Below are positions 25,216-33,609 of a DNA stretch of 64,000 nt, piece after piece. The stretch lies in NCBI GenBank assembly GCA_944326445.1, contig CALVDZ010000002.1, forward strand, positions 1 to 64,000, written 5' to 3'. Positions within the stretch are counted from its first letter, which is position 1. Every line of letters begins with the position of its first letter. This DNA is from an uncultured Helicobacter sp. (GTDB lineage: Bacteria; Campylobacterota; Campylobacteria; Campylobacterales; Helicobacteraceae). Made by a program: the position numbers and the translations under genes. A model generated the notes under the pieces. The model was not told the DNA's origin and did no database searches. It saw only the letters and a list, made by a program, of their open reading frames with translations.

Positions 25216-25578
25216 TCTGTTTTAGATTCTGTGAGATGGGATTTTGTGTTTGAATCTCTCAATCTAGATTCTGAATCTATTGGAGTGGATTATGTGATTG
25301 TTTTGGATTCTATGGAGGGAGGTTTTAATTTTCTGAATTTAGATTCTGAATTTGAATCTAAAGCATTGAAACTAGCTTCTATGTCTCCCCCTAGATTTTG
25401 AATCTATTGGGCTAGATTCTAAATTTTGTTTTTGTGAATCTTACTTGGTTTCTTGGGAGTAAATTTTGTGAAGCTAGATTCTGAATCGATTCCGTGGGGC
25501 TCAAGTCTGAATGTAAGCCAAAATAAATCTCTAAAACTAGCACCTACATTTTGAGTGCCAATCAAGCTTTATCAGTTT
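25216..25578. repeat. AGATTCT-rich spacer downstream of accA
   Basis: About 360 bases with dense AGATTCTGAATCT runs (25220-25410) and then AT-rich sequence. I see no gene; no clear terminator for the fab operon is found. Confidence 0.45.
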
Positions 25579-26508
25579 TTAATCGCCAAAAACCCCATAG
25601 CGCATAATCTTATCGTAACGCTTTTTCATATACTCTTCATCGTGTTCAAGCTCTGCAAGGGATTTGAGAAAATATGTCTCTATGGCTTTTGCCGCGCCTG
25701 CCCTGTCTCTGTGCGCACCTACCGATGGCTCAGTAATCACATCATCAATAAGCCCCATTTTTTTAAGCTCATCTGGAGTGATTTTGAGTGCCTTTGTAGC
25801 AGTCTCTAGCTTAGTTGGATCGTTCCACAAAATCGCCGCGCAACCCTCGGGCGATATGACGCTAAAGACGGAGTATTGCATCATCGCGAGCTTATCGGCA
25901 ACTGCAATGGCTAGCGCACCACCGCTTCCACCCTCGCCAATGACGACAGAGATCGTGTGAGTCTGCAATGCTGCAAACTCTTGGAGATTTTTAGCGATAG
26001 CCTCGCTCTGCCCCCGCTCCTCGGCACCCACACCCGGATACGCGCCAGAAGTATCGACAAGCATAAGCACGGGAAGTCCGAATTTTTCTGCGATCTTTGC
26101 AGCACGCAACGCTTTGCGATAACCCTCGGGGTGTGGCATACCAAAATTACGCATTAGCTTGTTTTTCGTTCCTCGCCCCTTTTCTTCCCCTATCACCACA
26201 GCGGGCTGGATACCGATTTTACCAATGAAGCACACTATCGCCTTATCGTCATGAAAATGCCGATCGCCACAGATTTCGTATTTGTCTTTGAGTATGAGAT
26301 CAATATAATCCATCGCATAAGGTCTATCGGGATGACGCGCAAGCTGCAACTTCTGATAATCACTCATATTGCCATACACTTGAGCGATCTCCTTATCGAG
26401 AGCCTTTTGTAAAATCTCTTTAGCTGCGATATCGCCACGAATATCCGCAGATTCTATATCATCTTGTAGGCTTTTTATTTTTTGCTCAAAGTCAAGGTAA
26501 GTAGCCAT
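25579..26508 (-). CDS. accA: Acetyl-CoA carboxylase carboxyltransferase subunit alpha
   Basis: 309 residues, the usual AccA length. With AccD (not in this window) it transfers carboxyl from biotin to acetyl-CoA to make malonyl-CoA. Characteristic blocks: LQLARHPDRPYAMDYI near residue 54, GMPHPEGYRKALR near 122, VDTSGAYPGVGAEERGQ near 152 and IGEGGSGGALAIAVADK near 186. It begins 9 bases after the fabF stop and is the last gene of fabG-acpP-fabF-accA, an order also found in H. pylori. Confidence 0.95.
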   Translation of the reverse strand: MATYLDFEQKIKSLQDDIESADIRGDIAAKEILQKALDKEIAQVYGNMSDYQKLQLARHPDRPYAMDYIDLILKDKYEICGDRHFHDDKAIVCFIGKIGIQPAVVIGEEKGRGTKNKLMRNFGMPHPEGYRKALRAAKIAEKFGLPVLMLVDTSGAYPGVGAEERGQSEAIAKNLQEFAALQTHTISVVIGEGGSGGALAIAVADKLAMMQYSVFSVISPEGCAAILWNDPTKLETATKALKITPDELKKMGLIDDVITEPSVGAHRDRAGAAKAIETYFLKSLAELEHDEEYMKKRYDKIMRYGVFGD

Positions 26509-26517
26509 TCCCTAACC

Positions 26518-27756
26518 TTAAGGCTTTTTGAAAATTACCACACCATTGGTCCCACCAAAACCAAAAGAATTACTCATAACGGCACTGACATTCGCCTGCC
26601 TTGCAACATTTGGGATATAATCGAGATCGCACTCCGGATCGGGGGTTTCTTGGTTTATCGTAGGTGGTAGCACTCCCTCTTGCATCGCCATAATCGATAT
26701 CACAGCCTCTAGCGCACCCGCTGCCCCTAGACAATGCCCAATCTGCCCTTTTGTAGAGCTCACTGGAGGGACATTTTCCTTAGATCCAAACGCGCTTTTA
26801 AGTGCCATAGTTTCAAAAAGATCATTATAGGCAGTGCTCGTGCCGTGGGCGTTGATATAGTCAATCTTTGTATTTGCCATCTTAAGCGCAGCTTTTATCG
26901 CACGCAGCGCACCTTCCCCGCCGGGTGCGGGCGTCGTGATATGATTTGCATCGCCACTCTCGCCAAATCCAGCGACTTCTGCATAGATTCTCGCTCCGCG
27001 CACCTTAGCACTCTCATAATCCTCCAAAACCAATGCAGCCGCTCCCTCGCCCATCACAAAGCCATTTCGATCCTTGTCAAATGGTCTTGAGGCTTTTTGG
27101 GGTTCATTGTTTCTATCCGAGAGTGCTTTCATCGCCGCAAAGCCGCCAATACCCACAGGGCATATTGCAGATTCAGAGCCAATCACAAGCATTTTGCCCA
27201 CTTCGCCTATCATAATCGACTTCGCCGCCTCTATAATTGCGTGAGTGCCCGCCGCACAAGCTGTAACACTTGCGAGATTAGGCCCTTTGATACCAAACTC
27301 AATAGAAGTAAAGCCGCCAAGCATATTCACAAGCGCGGAGGGGATAAAAAACGCGCTAATCCTTCTTGGACCCTTTTCAAAACATACGATAGAATTTTTC
27401 TCGATGTTACCAAGTCCGCCAATCCCCGCACCAGAGCTCACACCAAAATCATCAGCGATACTCTCACTCACCTTGCCATCACTACCAAGCAGTCCAGAAT
27501 CTAGCATCGCTTCTCTTGAAGCCTTAAGTGCTAGCTGGATAAATCTATCCGCCTTTTTGACTTCCTTAGGATCCATAACTTCCTCGGGGTTAAAATCCAC
27601 GATCTCCCCTGCAATCTTCACAGGAAAATTCTCCACATCGAAGCAAGAAATTCTTTTAATTCCACTTTTGCCCTCAACGATAGCCTTAAAAGAATCGCCT
27701 CTATTAAGTCCTAATGAATTTATCATTCCTAGTCCCGTTACCACTACCCGACGCAC
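26518..27756 (-). CDS. fabF: 3-oxoacyl-ACP synthase II FabF
   Basis: 412 residues. Condenses malonyl-ACP with acyl-ACP in chain elongation. The Cys-His-His triad is visible: the nucleophile in TACAAGTHAI near residue 163, NAHGTSTAYND near 303 and GHCLGAAGA near 340. The C-terminal SNSFGFGGTNGVV is typical. The start ATG at 27756 follows an ACACAAGGAG site. It lies 82 bases downstream of acpP. Confidence 0.96.
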   Translation of the reverse strand: MRRVVVTGLGMINSLGLNRGDSFKAIVEGKSGIKRISCFDVENFPVKIAGEIVDFNPEEVMDPKEVKKADRFIQLALKASREAMLDSGLLGSDGKVSESIADDFGVSSGAGIGGLGNIEKNSIVCFEKGPRRISAFFIPSALVNMLGGFTSIEFGIKGPNLASVTACAAGTHAIIEAAKSIMIGEVGKMLVIGSESAICPVGIGGFAAMKALSDRNNEPQKASRPFDKDRNGFVMGEGAAALVLEDYESAKVRGARIYAEVAGFGESGDANHITTPAPGGEGALRAIKAALKMANTKIDYINAHGTSTAYNDLFETMALKSAFGSKENVPPVSSTKGQIGHCLGAAGALEAVISIMAMQEGVLPPTINQETPDPECDLDYIPNVARQANVSAVMSNSFGFGGTNGVVIFKKP

Positions 27757-27838
27757 ATATTCTCCTTGTGTGATTTTGTGAAAAATGTAAGCAATAAATA
27801 AAAAGGTAGATTCCCTAATAAATAGAGAATCTCAAATG

Positions 27839-28072
27839 CTACTTCTTGACTTTTTCAATGTAATCTACGACATCTTTAACGGTTTTGATAGCTTCAGCAT
27901 CTTGATCTGGAATCTCAATGCCAAACTTCTCCTCAAGTGCCATAATCATCTCTACGACATCTAGTGAGTCTGCATTAAGATCATCGATAAAGTTAGAATT
28001 TTCCTTTACCTCATCAGCATTCACACCAAGCTGCTCGACAATCACTGCCTTTACATCATCAAATAGTGCCAT
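27839..28072 (-). CDS. acpP: Acyl carrier protein
   Basis: 77 residues, acidic, with the phosphopantetheine attachment serine in DLNADSLDVVEM (Ser near residue 36). Carries acyl intermediates for fatty-acid and lipid A synthesis. ATG at 28072 follows ACAAGGAG. It has its own -10 box at 28115-28120 in addition to the promoter of fabG, which fits the high ACP demand. Confidence 0.97.
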   Translation of the reverse strand: MALFDDVKAVIVEQLGVNADEVKENSNFIDDLNADSLDVVEMIMALEEKFGIEIPDQDAEAIKTVKDVVDYIEKVKK

Positions 28073-28114
28073 AAACTCTCCTTGTGTTTAGAATTGACTT
28101 GCATACAAGCTGGG

Positions 28115-28120
28115 ATTATA
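28115..28120 (-). promoter_or_regulatory. -10 box TATAAT before acpP
   Basis: TATAAT on the minus strand, 43 bases upstream of the acpP ATG, within the fabG-acpP gap. Confidence 0.6.
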
Positions 28121-28161
28121 ACTTAAGAAAAGCAAAAATAAGCTTAAACTTTGTGAGCAAG

Positions 28162-28905
28162 CTACATATACAGCCCGCCATTTACCCTTAAAACTTCGCC
28201 TGTGATATAGCTCGCCTCATCGCTTAGCAAAAACGCCACGGCATTTGCGACTTCCTTTGCCTCACCAAAGCGCGCTAGAGGGATATTCTTGATATACATT
28301 TCTTTAATCTCGTCTTTGAGTGTGTCTGTCATATCTGTGCGGATAAATCCCGGTGTTATGCAATTACAGCGCACATTCCTAGGTGCTCCCTCATAGGCAA
28401 AGCTCTTAGTCATCGCGATCATTCCGCCCTTGCTCGCAGCGTAGTTTGTCTGTCCGGCATTGCCTTTTTCGCCCACGATAGAGGAGATATTTACCACAGC
28501 CCCAAACCGCTGCTTACTCATTGTCTTTAGCGACTCGCGTGTGCCGATAAATGCCGACTTTAAGTTCGCTTCAATCACACCCATAAAGTCCTGCGTGCTC
28601 ATTCTGATAGCAAGCTTATCATTAGTTATCCCTGCATTATTGACGAGATAGCTTAGCTCCCCATCACTCTCTACAATCGCCTTTATCGCATTCAAAAAGC
28701 CCTCTTCATCTGTCGCATCAAATTGTATAACCGCTGCTTTTCCACCATTAGATTCTATCTCTTGCTTAAGCGCGTCCGCGATTTCGGGCTTGCTGCGGTA
28801 GTTTATCCACACCTTTAATCCATAGCCTGCCAACACCTTGCAGATTTCTGCACCTATGCTTCTGCTCCCGCCCGTCACAAGGACATTCTTACCAGTAAAA
28901 GTCAT
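28162..28905 (-). CDS. fabG: 3-oxoacyl-ACP reductase FabG
   Basis: 247 residues, short-chain dehydrogenase. NADPH site: VTGGSRSIGAEI near residue 10 (TGxxxxIG), NNAGITNDKL near 89, catalytic Ser in NISSIVGEKG near 138 and YAASKGG near 152 (YxxxK). It reduces 3-oxoacyl-ACP to 3-hydroxyacyl-ACP. First gene of the fab operon; ATG at 28905 follows AAAGGAA. Confidence 0.96.
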   Translation of the reverse strand: MTFTGKNVLVTGGSRSIGAEICKVLAGYGLKVWINYRSKPEIADALKQEIESNGGKAAVIQFDATDEEGFLNAIKAIVESDGELSYLVNNAGITNDKLAIRMSTQDFMGVIEANLKSAFIGTRESLKTMSKQRFGAVVNISSIVGEKGNAGQTNYAASKGGMIAMTKSFAYEGAPRNVRCNCITPGFIRTDMTDTLKDEIKEMYIKNIPLARFGEAKEVANAVAFLLSDEASYITGEVLRVNGGLYM

Positions 28906-28947
28906 AATATTCCTTTATGAAAAAATGTGATGATACCATCAAGGGGT

Positions 28948-28953
28948 ATTATA
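28948..28953 (-). promoter_or_regulatory. -10 box TATAAT before fabG
   Basis: GGTTATAATACC on the minus strand, 43 bases upstream of the fabG start. Probable promoter of the fabG-acpP-fabF-accA unit. Confidence 0.6.
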
Positions 28954-29019
28954 ACCAAATCAATGAGTAGATACAATGCAAACGACAATGAAGGGATTTG
29001 TGTCATAAGAATCCTAAGA

Positions 29020-29130
29020 GGGAACCCCCTTACAGATACCCACGGCACACAAAAATCTAAGCTGCTCTGCTGTGTTCCCACCCTGAAGCGTTGTCCTAGA
29101 AACTCGTTGCATGGGTCTATAAAGGAGCGG
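29020..29130 (-). ncRNA. ffs: Signal recognition particle RNA (small bacterial type)
   Basis: The minus strand carries the SRP RNA core TTCAGGGTGGGAACACAG followed by CAGAGCAGC, with the asymmetric-loop and GGAA-loop pattern of the Ffh-binding domain. Flanking arms pair: AGACCCATGCA (29118-29108) with TGCCGTGGGTATCT (29047-29034). A TATAAT box lies just upstream. With Ffh the RNA targets nascent membrane proteins to FtsY and the translocon. The ends are estimated: the 5' end from the promoter, the 3' end from the pairing, so each could be off by several bases. Confidence 0.82.
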
Positions 29131-29135
29131 GTGGC

Positions 29136-29141
29136 ATTATA
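29136..29141 (-). promoter_or_regulatory. -10 box TATAAT of the SRP RNA gene
   Basis: GTGTATAATGCC on the minus strand; transcription would start near 29129, right at the 5' end deduced for the RNA. Confidence 0.7.
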
Positions 29142-29216
29142 CACAGACTAGACTTAAAGAAAAATATAAAAAATAAAGCTTTTTAGTGGGTTAATGGAGA
29201 AAAGAAAGTGGCGTCA

Positions 29217-29897
29217 CTAGCTTTCGCTAGGTGCCTTTGGGTAACAAAATCTATAACCTCTGCGGCGCACCGTCTCGATCGTGCTGATACCCAGAGGCTT
29301 GTCCATTTTTTGCCGAATCTGATTAATCGCTACTTCAATCACATTTGGAGTTACGAGCTCTGGCTCCTCCCAAATCGCGTCTAAGAGCTGCTCTTTTGAT
29401 ACGATCTGATCACGATGCCGTGCTAAATGCGTAAGCACCTCAAAAGGTTTGCCTTTAACCTCGATTTCTTGTCCCTTGTAGGTGATTTTTTCCTCATCTG
29501 GGTTGATCACGAGATCCTCAATCTCAATCACACTCGATCCCCAAAACTTCAATCGCGCTTCCACGCGCACGAGCAACACTTTCATATTGAGCGGCTTTGC
29601 GATAAAGTCATCAGCCCCGTCCTTAAAAGCCTCAATCTCACGCTCCGCGTCAGCCTTATCAGAGATGATGATCACAGGCGTTCGCGGGGATTTTTCTTTG
29701 ACTTGAGAGATGATTTCCACGCCTATGCCATCAGAGAGCGTATATCCACTCACGACTAAATCATAATTACGGATACTGATATAATACTCCCCATCTTTGA
29801 TATTTTCAGCCACATCTGTTTGATAGCCGCCAGCACTCAATGTCTCGCTTAGTGCCTTGCTTAGCGTCGTATCGTCTTCTATAATCAAGATTCGCAT
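29217..29897 (-). CDS. hsrA: Orphan OmpR-type response regulator HsrA (HP1043-like)
   Basis: 226 residues. The C-terminal DNA-binding part is very close to what I recall of H. pylori HsrA: KGKPFEVLTHLARHRDQIV, LLDAIWEEPE, NVIEVAINQIRQKMDKPLG and ETVRRRGYRFCYPK. The receiver keeps the early acidic pair (IIEDD) and FIAKP, but the usual phosphorylated Asp is replaced: the strand reads YDLVVSGYTLSDG, with Gly51 at that place. This fits phosphorylation-independent action, as established for HsrA, an essential homeostatic stress regulator. No histidine kinase gene is nearby. A TATAAT box lies 48 bases upstream of the start. Confidence 0.9.
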   Translation of the reverse strand: MRILIIEDDTTLSKALSETLSAGGYQTDVAENIKDGEYYISIRNYDLVVSGYTLSDGIGVEIISQVKEKSPRTPVIIISDKADAEREIEAFKDGADDFIAKPLNMKVLLVRVEARLKFWGSSVIEIEDLVINPDEEKITYKGQEIEVKGKPFEVLTHLARHRDQIVSKEQLLDAIWEEPELVTPNVIEVAINQIRQKMDKPLGISTIETVRRRGYRFCYPKAPSES

Positions 29898-29944
29898 CGT
29901 CTTCCCTTCGAGATTTTAGTAAATTGCTTAAAAAAATCTTGGGC

Positions 29945-29950
29945 ATTATA
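29945..29950 (-). promoter_or_regulatory. -10 box TATAAT before hsrA
   Basis: GTTATAATGCCC on the minus strand, 48 bases upstream of the hsrA ATG, in the gap after the deacetylase-like gene. Confidence 0.6.
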
Positions 29951-29991
29951 ACACATAAAATGATTTTTTGTTAAAAAAATTTAAGAAAACC

Positions 29992-30777
29992 TTATAAAAA
30001 GGCTTTTAATGCCTTGTAGCGGAAAGAGTTCTCACATACAAAAAGAAACTTTTTCAAATGCCACAAACCATCGCGCATAGGATAATAGCTGTTTTCTTCT
30101 AAGACAGAATCTTGGAGATTTAGCCCCGTTTGCTTGAGATAAAAGGCATTAAACTCCATCTTTTTAGCCGTGCGCAAAAGCGTAGCATCATACTCGCCAC
30201 GGGGCCAGAGCAAATGCGTAGTGCGCACCCCAAGATGCTGTGAGATAAGATCCTTTGAGAGCTGCAAATCCTCGTGCCACGGCTTAGCCACATAATTTGA
30301 AAGCTGATAGGTATGTGTCATAGAGCCGATACTGACAAAATCTCTCACTTGTGCTAATTCCTCCCATGTGCAGACTACCGAGCGAGGATTCTCACTCAGT
30401 GCTAGCATCGCTTCATTATGCGCCACATCAGCATCTTGTATGCCCATCGGGTTTTGCTGCTCCTGCTTTGAAGCCTCATCAATCCACTCCGTAGCGATAA
30501 AAACCCCCACCTTTGCCCAATAATGCTGCAAAATCGGCACTGCGTTGGTATAAAAATCCCTCCAAGCACCCTCAAAAAGTATGAGCACATATCTCTGCCT
30601 GCTAGATTCTAAGGACTTTGTATCGCATTTGAGTGCGACATACTCATCAAGGCTCAAAAACTCATAACCTCTCTTTTTGAGATATGCGATTTGTCGCTCA
30701 AACTCCCCCACGCTCACGCTTTGGGATTCTGCCCTATCCCGAATATGCTGATAGCCAATAATAGGTATATTTTTCAT
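29992..30777 (-). CDS. Polysaccharide deacetylase-like protein with lost catalytic residues
   Basis: 261 residues with NodB-like layout: a GYQHIRDRAE start, FERQIAYLKKRGYEFLSLDEY, a strand-turn at the catalytic place and LLWPRGEYD near the end. The usual TFDDGY/W motif reads LFEGAW, and the metal-binding HxxxH place reads SMTHTYQLSN without the spaced His pair. I infer a non-catalytic protein with a NodB fold. Its start overlaps the flgL stop by 4 bases, so it is translationally coupled to a flagellar hook-junction gene. It could bind peptidoglycan near the motor, but that is speculative. Compare the intact NodB enzyme at 8786. Confidence 0.7.
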   Translation of the reverse strand: MKNIPIIGYQHIRDRAESQSVSVGEFERQIAYLKKRGYEFLSLDEYVALKCDTKSLESSRQRYVLILFEGAWRDFYTNAVPILQHYWAKVGVFIATEWIDEASKQEQQNPMGIQDADVAHNEAMLALSENPRSVVCTWEELAQVRDFVSIGSMTHTYQLSNYVAKPWHEDLQLSKDLISQHLGVRTTHLLWPRGEYDATLLRTAKKMEFNAFYLKQTGLNLQDSVLEENSYYPMRDGLWHLKKFLFVCENSFRYKALKAFL

Positions 30778-33323
30778 AGATAATTTACCAACGACATTTG
30801 ATTGATACGACTTGTCGAAGCCAAGATGGCATTGTAATTTGTCGTGAGGTTTGAAAAGTGATTGTAGGTTTGAGCCATATCTGTGCCAATGTTATCGTTT
30901 TTGATAGAGGCGATTTGCACCTTAAGCACCTCATTGCGTCGCAAAGCATTCTCAAAACTCCTTCCGTGCGCGCCATTTTGGGCAATCATTTTTTCTATGT
31001 GATTGCTAAAATGCCCAAAAAGCTCAATGCTATTTTGTATGCCGATATTGCGCATATCTGGGACATAATTATCCCCATACATATCGGGACGATAGATTCC
31101 ATTACGCACAGCCTTAATCATCTCATCAAGCCCATCAAAAAAGTTAATATCTGGCTGATCGATGGTTAGGGCATTATTTGCGTTAAAGCTCAAAAAAGTC
31201 GTGTGATTGTGCAGTGCGTCTTCTGAAAAGTCATTGCTTTTAGCATTATAAATCATAAACTTCATCCGCGATATAGAGCGCATTTCATCAGAGATTTGTA
31301 TGCGTCCTTGCGAGGTGAGATTTACCTCTATTTTGCCTTGCTTGGCTTGGAGCAGAGATTCAAAGGCTCTCTTACCCTCTTGAGTAGGCACGCCATTTTC
31401 AAACCTAGCAGCGGCGAGATAGGCTTGTGAATCTTGATTAGAATAATTTAGCGCAATGCCAATGGCATCCATTAGCTGCCTATAAGTCATATCATCGGCT
31501 TTTGTGATACTCACCACGGGTGGCTCATCGTGTGGATTATAAAGCGGGATATGGATCTCTTCACCACTCTTTGAACCTGGCAACACAAGGAATGATCCCT
31601 CTTTGTTACTTAGCATAACGCGCGCTTGGAGCGGCACGCCATTATGATCGCTAAGGCTTAGATTATACACCTGCCCATCGATACTCCCTCCAGCGACTTC
31701 AGAGAGCTTTGTCTCATCATTGGCAAATCCCATACCACTGCTTAGAATCTGCTGCACATTGGATATAAGCTTTGAGCCACGATTTTCAAACGCTAGCCTG
31801 TCATACTCTACCTTATAATCGCTCCTAAGCCCATTGCGCAACTCCCCACCGCCATAAGTAGAGAGCGAGAGGCTAAATCCGCTCTCGCCATTAAATGGCG
31901 GCTCATAGGTATCTTTGTCTTTGTTTTTGACATTTTTATCTCTAAAAACAAGCTCCCCGTGGATCATCTCGCCCTCTAAGCCACCCCCAAAATGCGCGCT
32001 CACTTGCTTAATCACATCGCGAAACTGCATAGAATCGTCAATGCTGATTTTTAGAGATTCTATAGGCTCGGGGTTTATCTTGCCTTCAGTAGTATTTGGG
32101 CGTGTGCCGGCAAACACAAGCATATCGATCCCCTCAGGCAGCACATCACGCAGTTTTGTGGTAAGGGTAGCGGGCGCATTGTCTTTGGTTAAAAATGTCG
32201 AGGGGATTTTTGAGATTCTATGATCATAATTATCGCGCAAGCCCGCAATTGTGTGCTGCGAGTATTCCCCCATAAATGGGCTTTTCTGAAAGCTCGTAAC
32301 CCTCGCACCCATAGAGGCAAGCTCATCGAGATTTTCCACATCGGCGTTGCTTGAGATGAGATGAAAGTCCAAATTCGCATTACCCGGTGCTAGATTCTTA
32401 ATCTCTATTTCCCCCCAATAATTCAAGCTCACATCTACGACTTTATTCTTAGAAGTATTGCCAAACTCCCTGCCTATCTTATCGAGTAAATCCTGCACCC
32501 TCGTGGCATTTTTCTCATCGCCAAACCCCACATCAAAGGCAAATTTGCTCTTAAAGCTCGTGCCATCGGGGCGCACGCCACGCATATAAAAATATTCCTT
32601 GCCATTATTATCAGTAATCCTATCATCATCGCCTAGCAAATCCCGCAAGGTATCCGTGCTCTTAATATACACTTCCTCAGGGATATCGCCGCGGCGGATT
32701 CTATCCATAATGTCGGGATTGAGCTTGCTTTGGTTGAGTTTTCTTATATTGGTTGTGATGGTTTTGTAACTATCAGAATCTCGCCCAAAAAACAGCTCCT
32801 CGCCCGTGATATTATAGGGCATAAGATTTTTTGAGCTTATAAGGGCTTCTAGTCGCTCGTTGTTGCCTTTATAAGTGCCATCGGGCTCAAAAGGGCGGAT
32901 TTTGACATTACTCCCGGAGAAGAGAAACTCCCCGCCAATGGAGGTGTTAGCAATACTAATCATATGCTCTTTGAGCTTTTCCAAATCCCGCGCAATCGCC
33001 TCCCGCGAGACAGGGGAATGTATATCATTAGCCGCTTGGATGAGCTTGGTGTTAAACTGCATGGCGGTTTGGGAGAGCTCTTGGAGGGCTTTGTCGGTAT
33101 TGAGCGTGCGCGTGTAGGCGGTGTTGGAGTTGTCAATGCCTTGATCGAGGTTTAGCTCCTCGTATTCTAGCTTTAGATTCTGATTAAACACTGAGCTATC
33201 TTGATAGCCGTATTGAATCTTTAGCCCAGAGGCGATTTTGGTATTGATATCAGAGAGCTTGCTCTGCATCGTGCCTTGGTAATAATTCATTTGGTTGTAT
33301 TTAGTCCCAAAGGTAATACGCAT
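30774..33323 (-). CDS. flgL: Flagellar hook-associated protein 3 FlgL
   Basis: 849 residues; Helicobacter FlgL is about this long because of an enlarged variable middle. The N-terminal MRITFGTKYNQMNYYQGTMQ and the helical IASGLKIQYGYQDSSVFNQNL are flagellin-like. The C-terminal helix DMAQTYNHFSNLTTNYNAIL with the end MSLVNYL is the matching half. FlgL joins the hook to the filament. The start ATG at 33323 lies 40 bases downstream of a FliA-type -10 box. It overlaps the deacetylase-like gene by 4 bases. Confidence 0.92.
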   Translation of the reverse strand: MRITFGTKYNQMNYYQGTMQSKLSDINTKIASGLKIQYGYQDSSVFNQNLKLEYEELNLDQGIDNSNTAYTRTLNTDKALQELSQTAMQFNTKLIQAANDIHSPVSREAIARDLEKLKEHMISIANTSIGGEFLFSGSNVKIRPFEPDGTYKGNNERLEALISSKNLMPYNITGEELFFGRDSDSYKTITTNIRKLNQSKLNPDIMDRIRRGDIPEEVYIKSTDTLRDLLGDDDRITDNNGKEYFYMRGVRPDGTSFKSKFAFDVGFGDEKNATRVQDLLDKIGREFGNTSKNKVVDVSLNYWGEIEIKNLAPGNANLDFHLISSNADVENLDELASMGARVTSFQKSPFMGEYSQHTIAGLRDNYDHRISKIPSTFLTKDNAPATLTTKLRDVLPEGIDMLVFAGTRPNTTEGKINPEPIESLKISIDDSMQFRDVIKQVSAHFGGGLEGEMIHGELVFRDKNVKNKDKDTYEPPFNGESGFSLSLSTYGGGELRNGLRSDYKVEYDRLAFENRGSKLISNVQQILSSGMGFANDETKLSEVAGGSIDGQVYNLSLSDHNGVPLQARVMLSNKEGSFLVLPGSKSGEEIHIPLYNPHDEPPVVSITKADDMTYRQLMDAIGIALNYSNQDSQAYLAAARFENGVPTQEGKRAFESLLQAKQGKIEVNLTSQGRIQISDEMRSISRMKFMIYNAKSNDFSEDALHNHTTFLSFNANNALTIDQPDINFFDGLDEMIKAVRNGIYRPDMYGDNYVPDMRNIGIQNSIELFGHFSNHIEKMIAQNGAHGRSFENALRRNEVLKVQIASIKNDNIGTDMAQTYNHFSNLTTNYNAILASTSRINQMSLVNYL

Positions 33324-33362
33324 TCTCTAACTAACCCCCTAGCTAAATTTTAAGCTACATAA

Positions 33363-33389
33363 CTATCGAAATATGCCTATAAACATTTA
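33363..33389 (-). promoter_or_regulatory. Sigma-28 (FliA) type promoter of flgL
   Basis: On the minus strand TAAA (33389-33386), then 17 bases including TGTT, then CGATAG (33368-33363). This matches the FliA pattern TAAA-N17-CGATAA in sequence and spacing. It indicates that flgL is transcribed as a late flagellar gene. Confidence 0.62.
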
Positions 33390-33582
33390 AGCCCTAACCG
33401 ACAGCATCACTCCCAAGCTTTAAGCAATTTTGATACCCAAATTTACTCCAACCCACTCCCTTGAGAAAACGCGGCGATTTTGCAAATGGCAAATAAAGCA
33501 TTAATAAACATTGTGTAAAATCCACGCGTTTTTAAGTCCCTAAAGAGCATTTTTCACTCAAAAACACAACAACTCTTTACAT

Positions 33583-33588
33583 TATAAT
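33583..33588 (+). promoter_or_regulatory. -10 box TATAAT before nifS
   Basis: ACATTATAATAG, 22 bases before the nifS ATG; AGGAG at 33599-33603 is the ribosome site. The rest of the 286-base flgL-nifS gap holds only the flgL promoter. Confidence 0.65.
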
Positions 33589-33609
33589 AGAATCTAACAG
33601 GAGCAGTTA

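Noticed and set aside
29034..29118. Small protein-coding frames over the SRP RNA locus
   Set aside because: The stem pairing, conserved core and adjacent TATAAT box point to an RNA gene; frames on both strands there are incidental.
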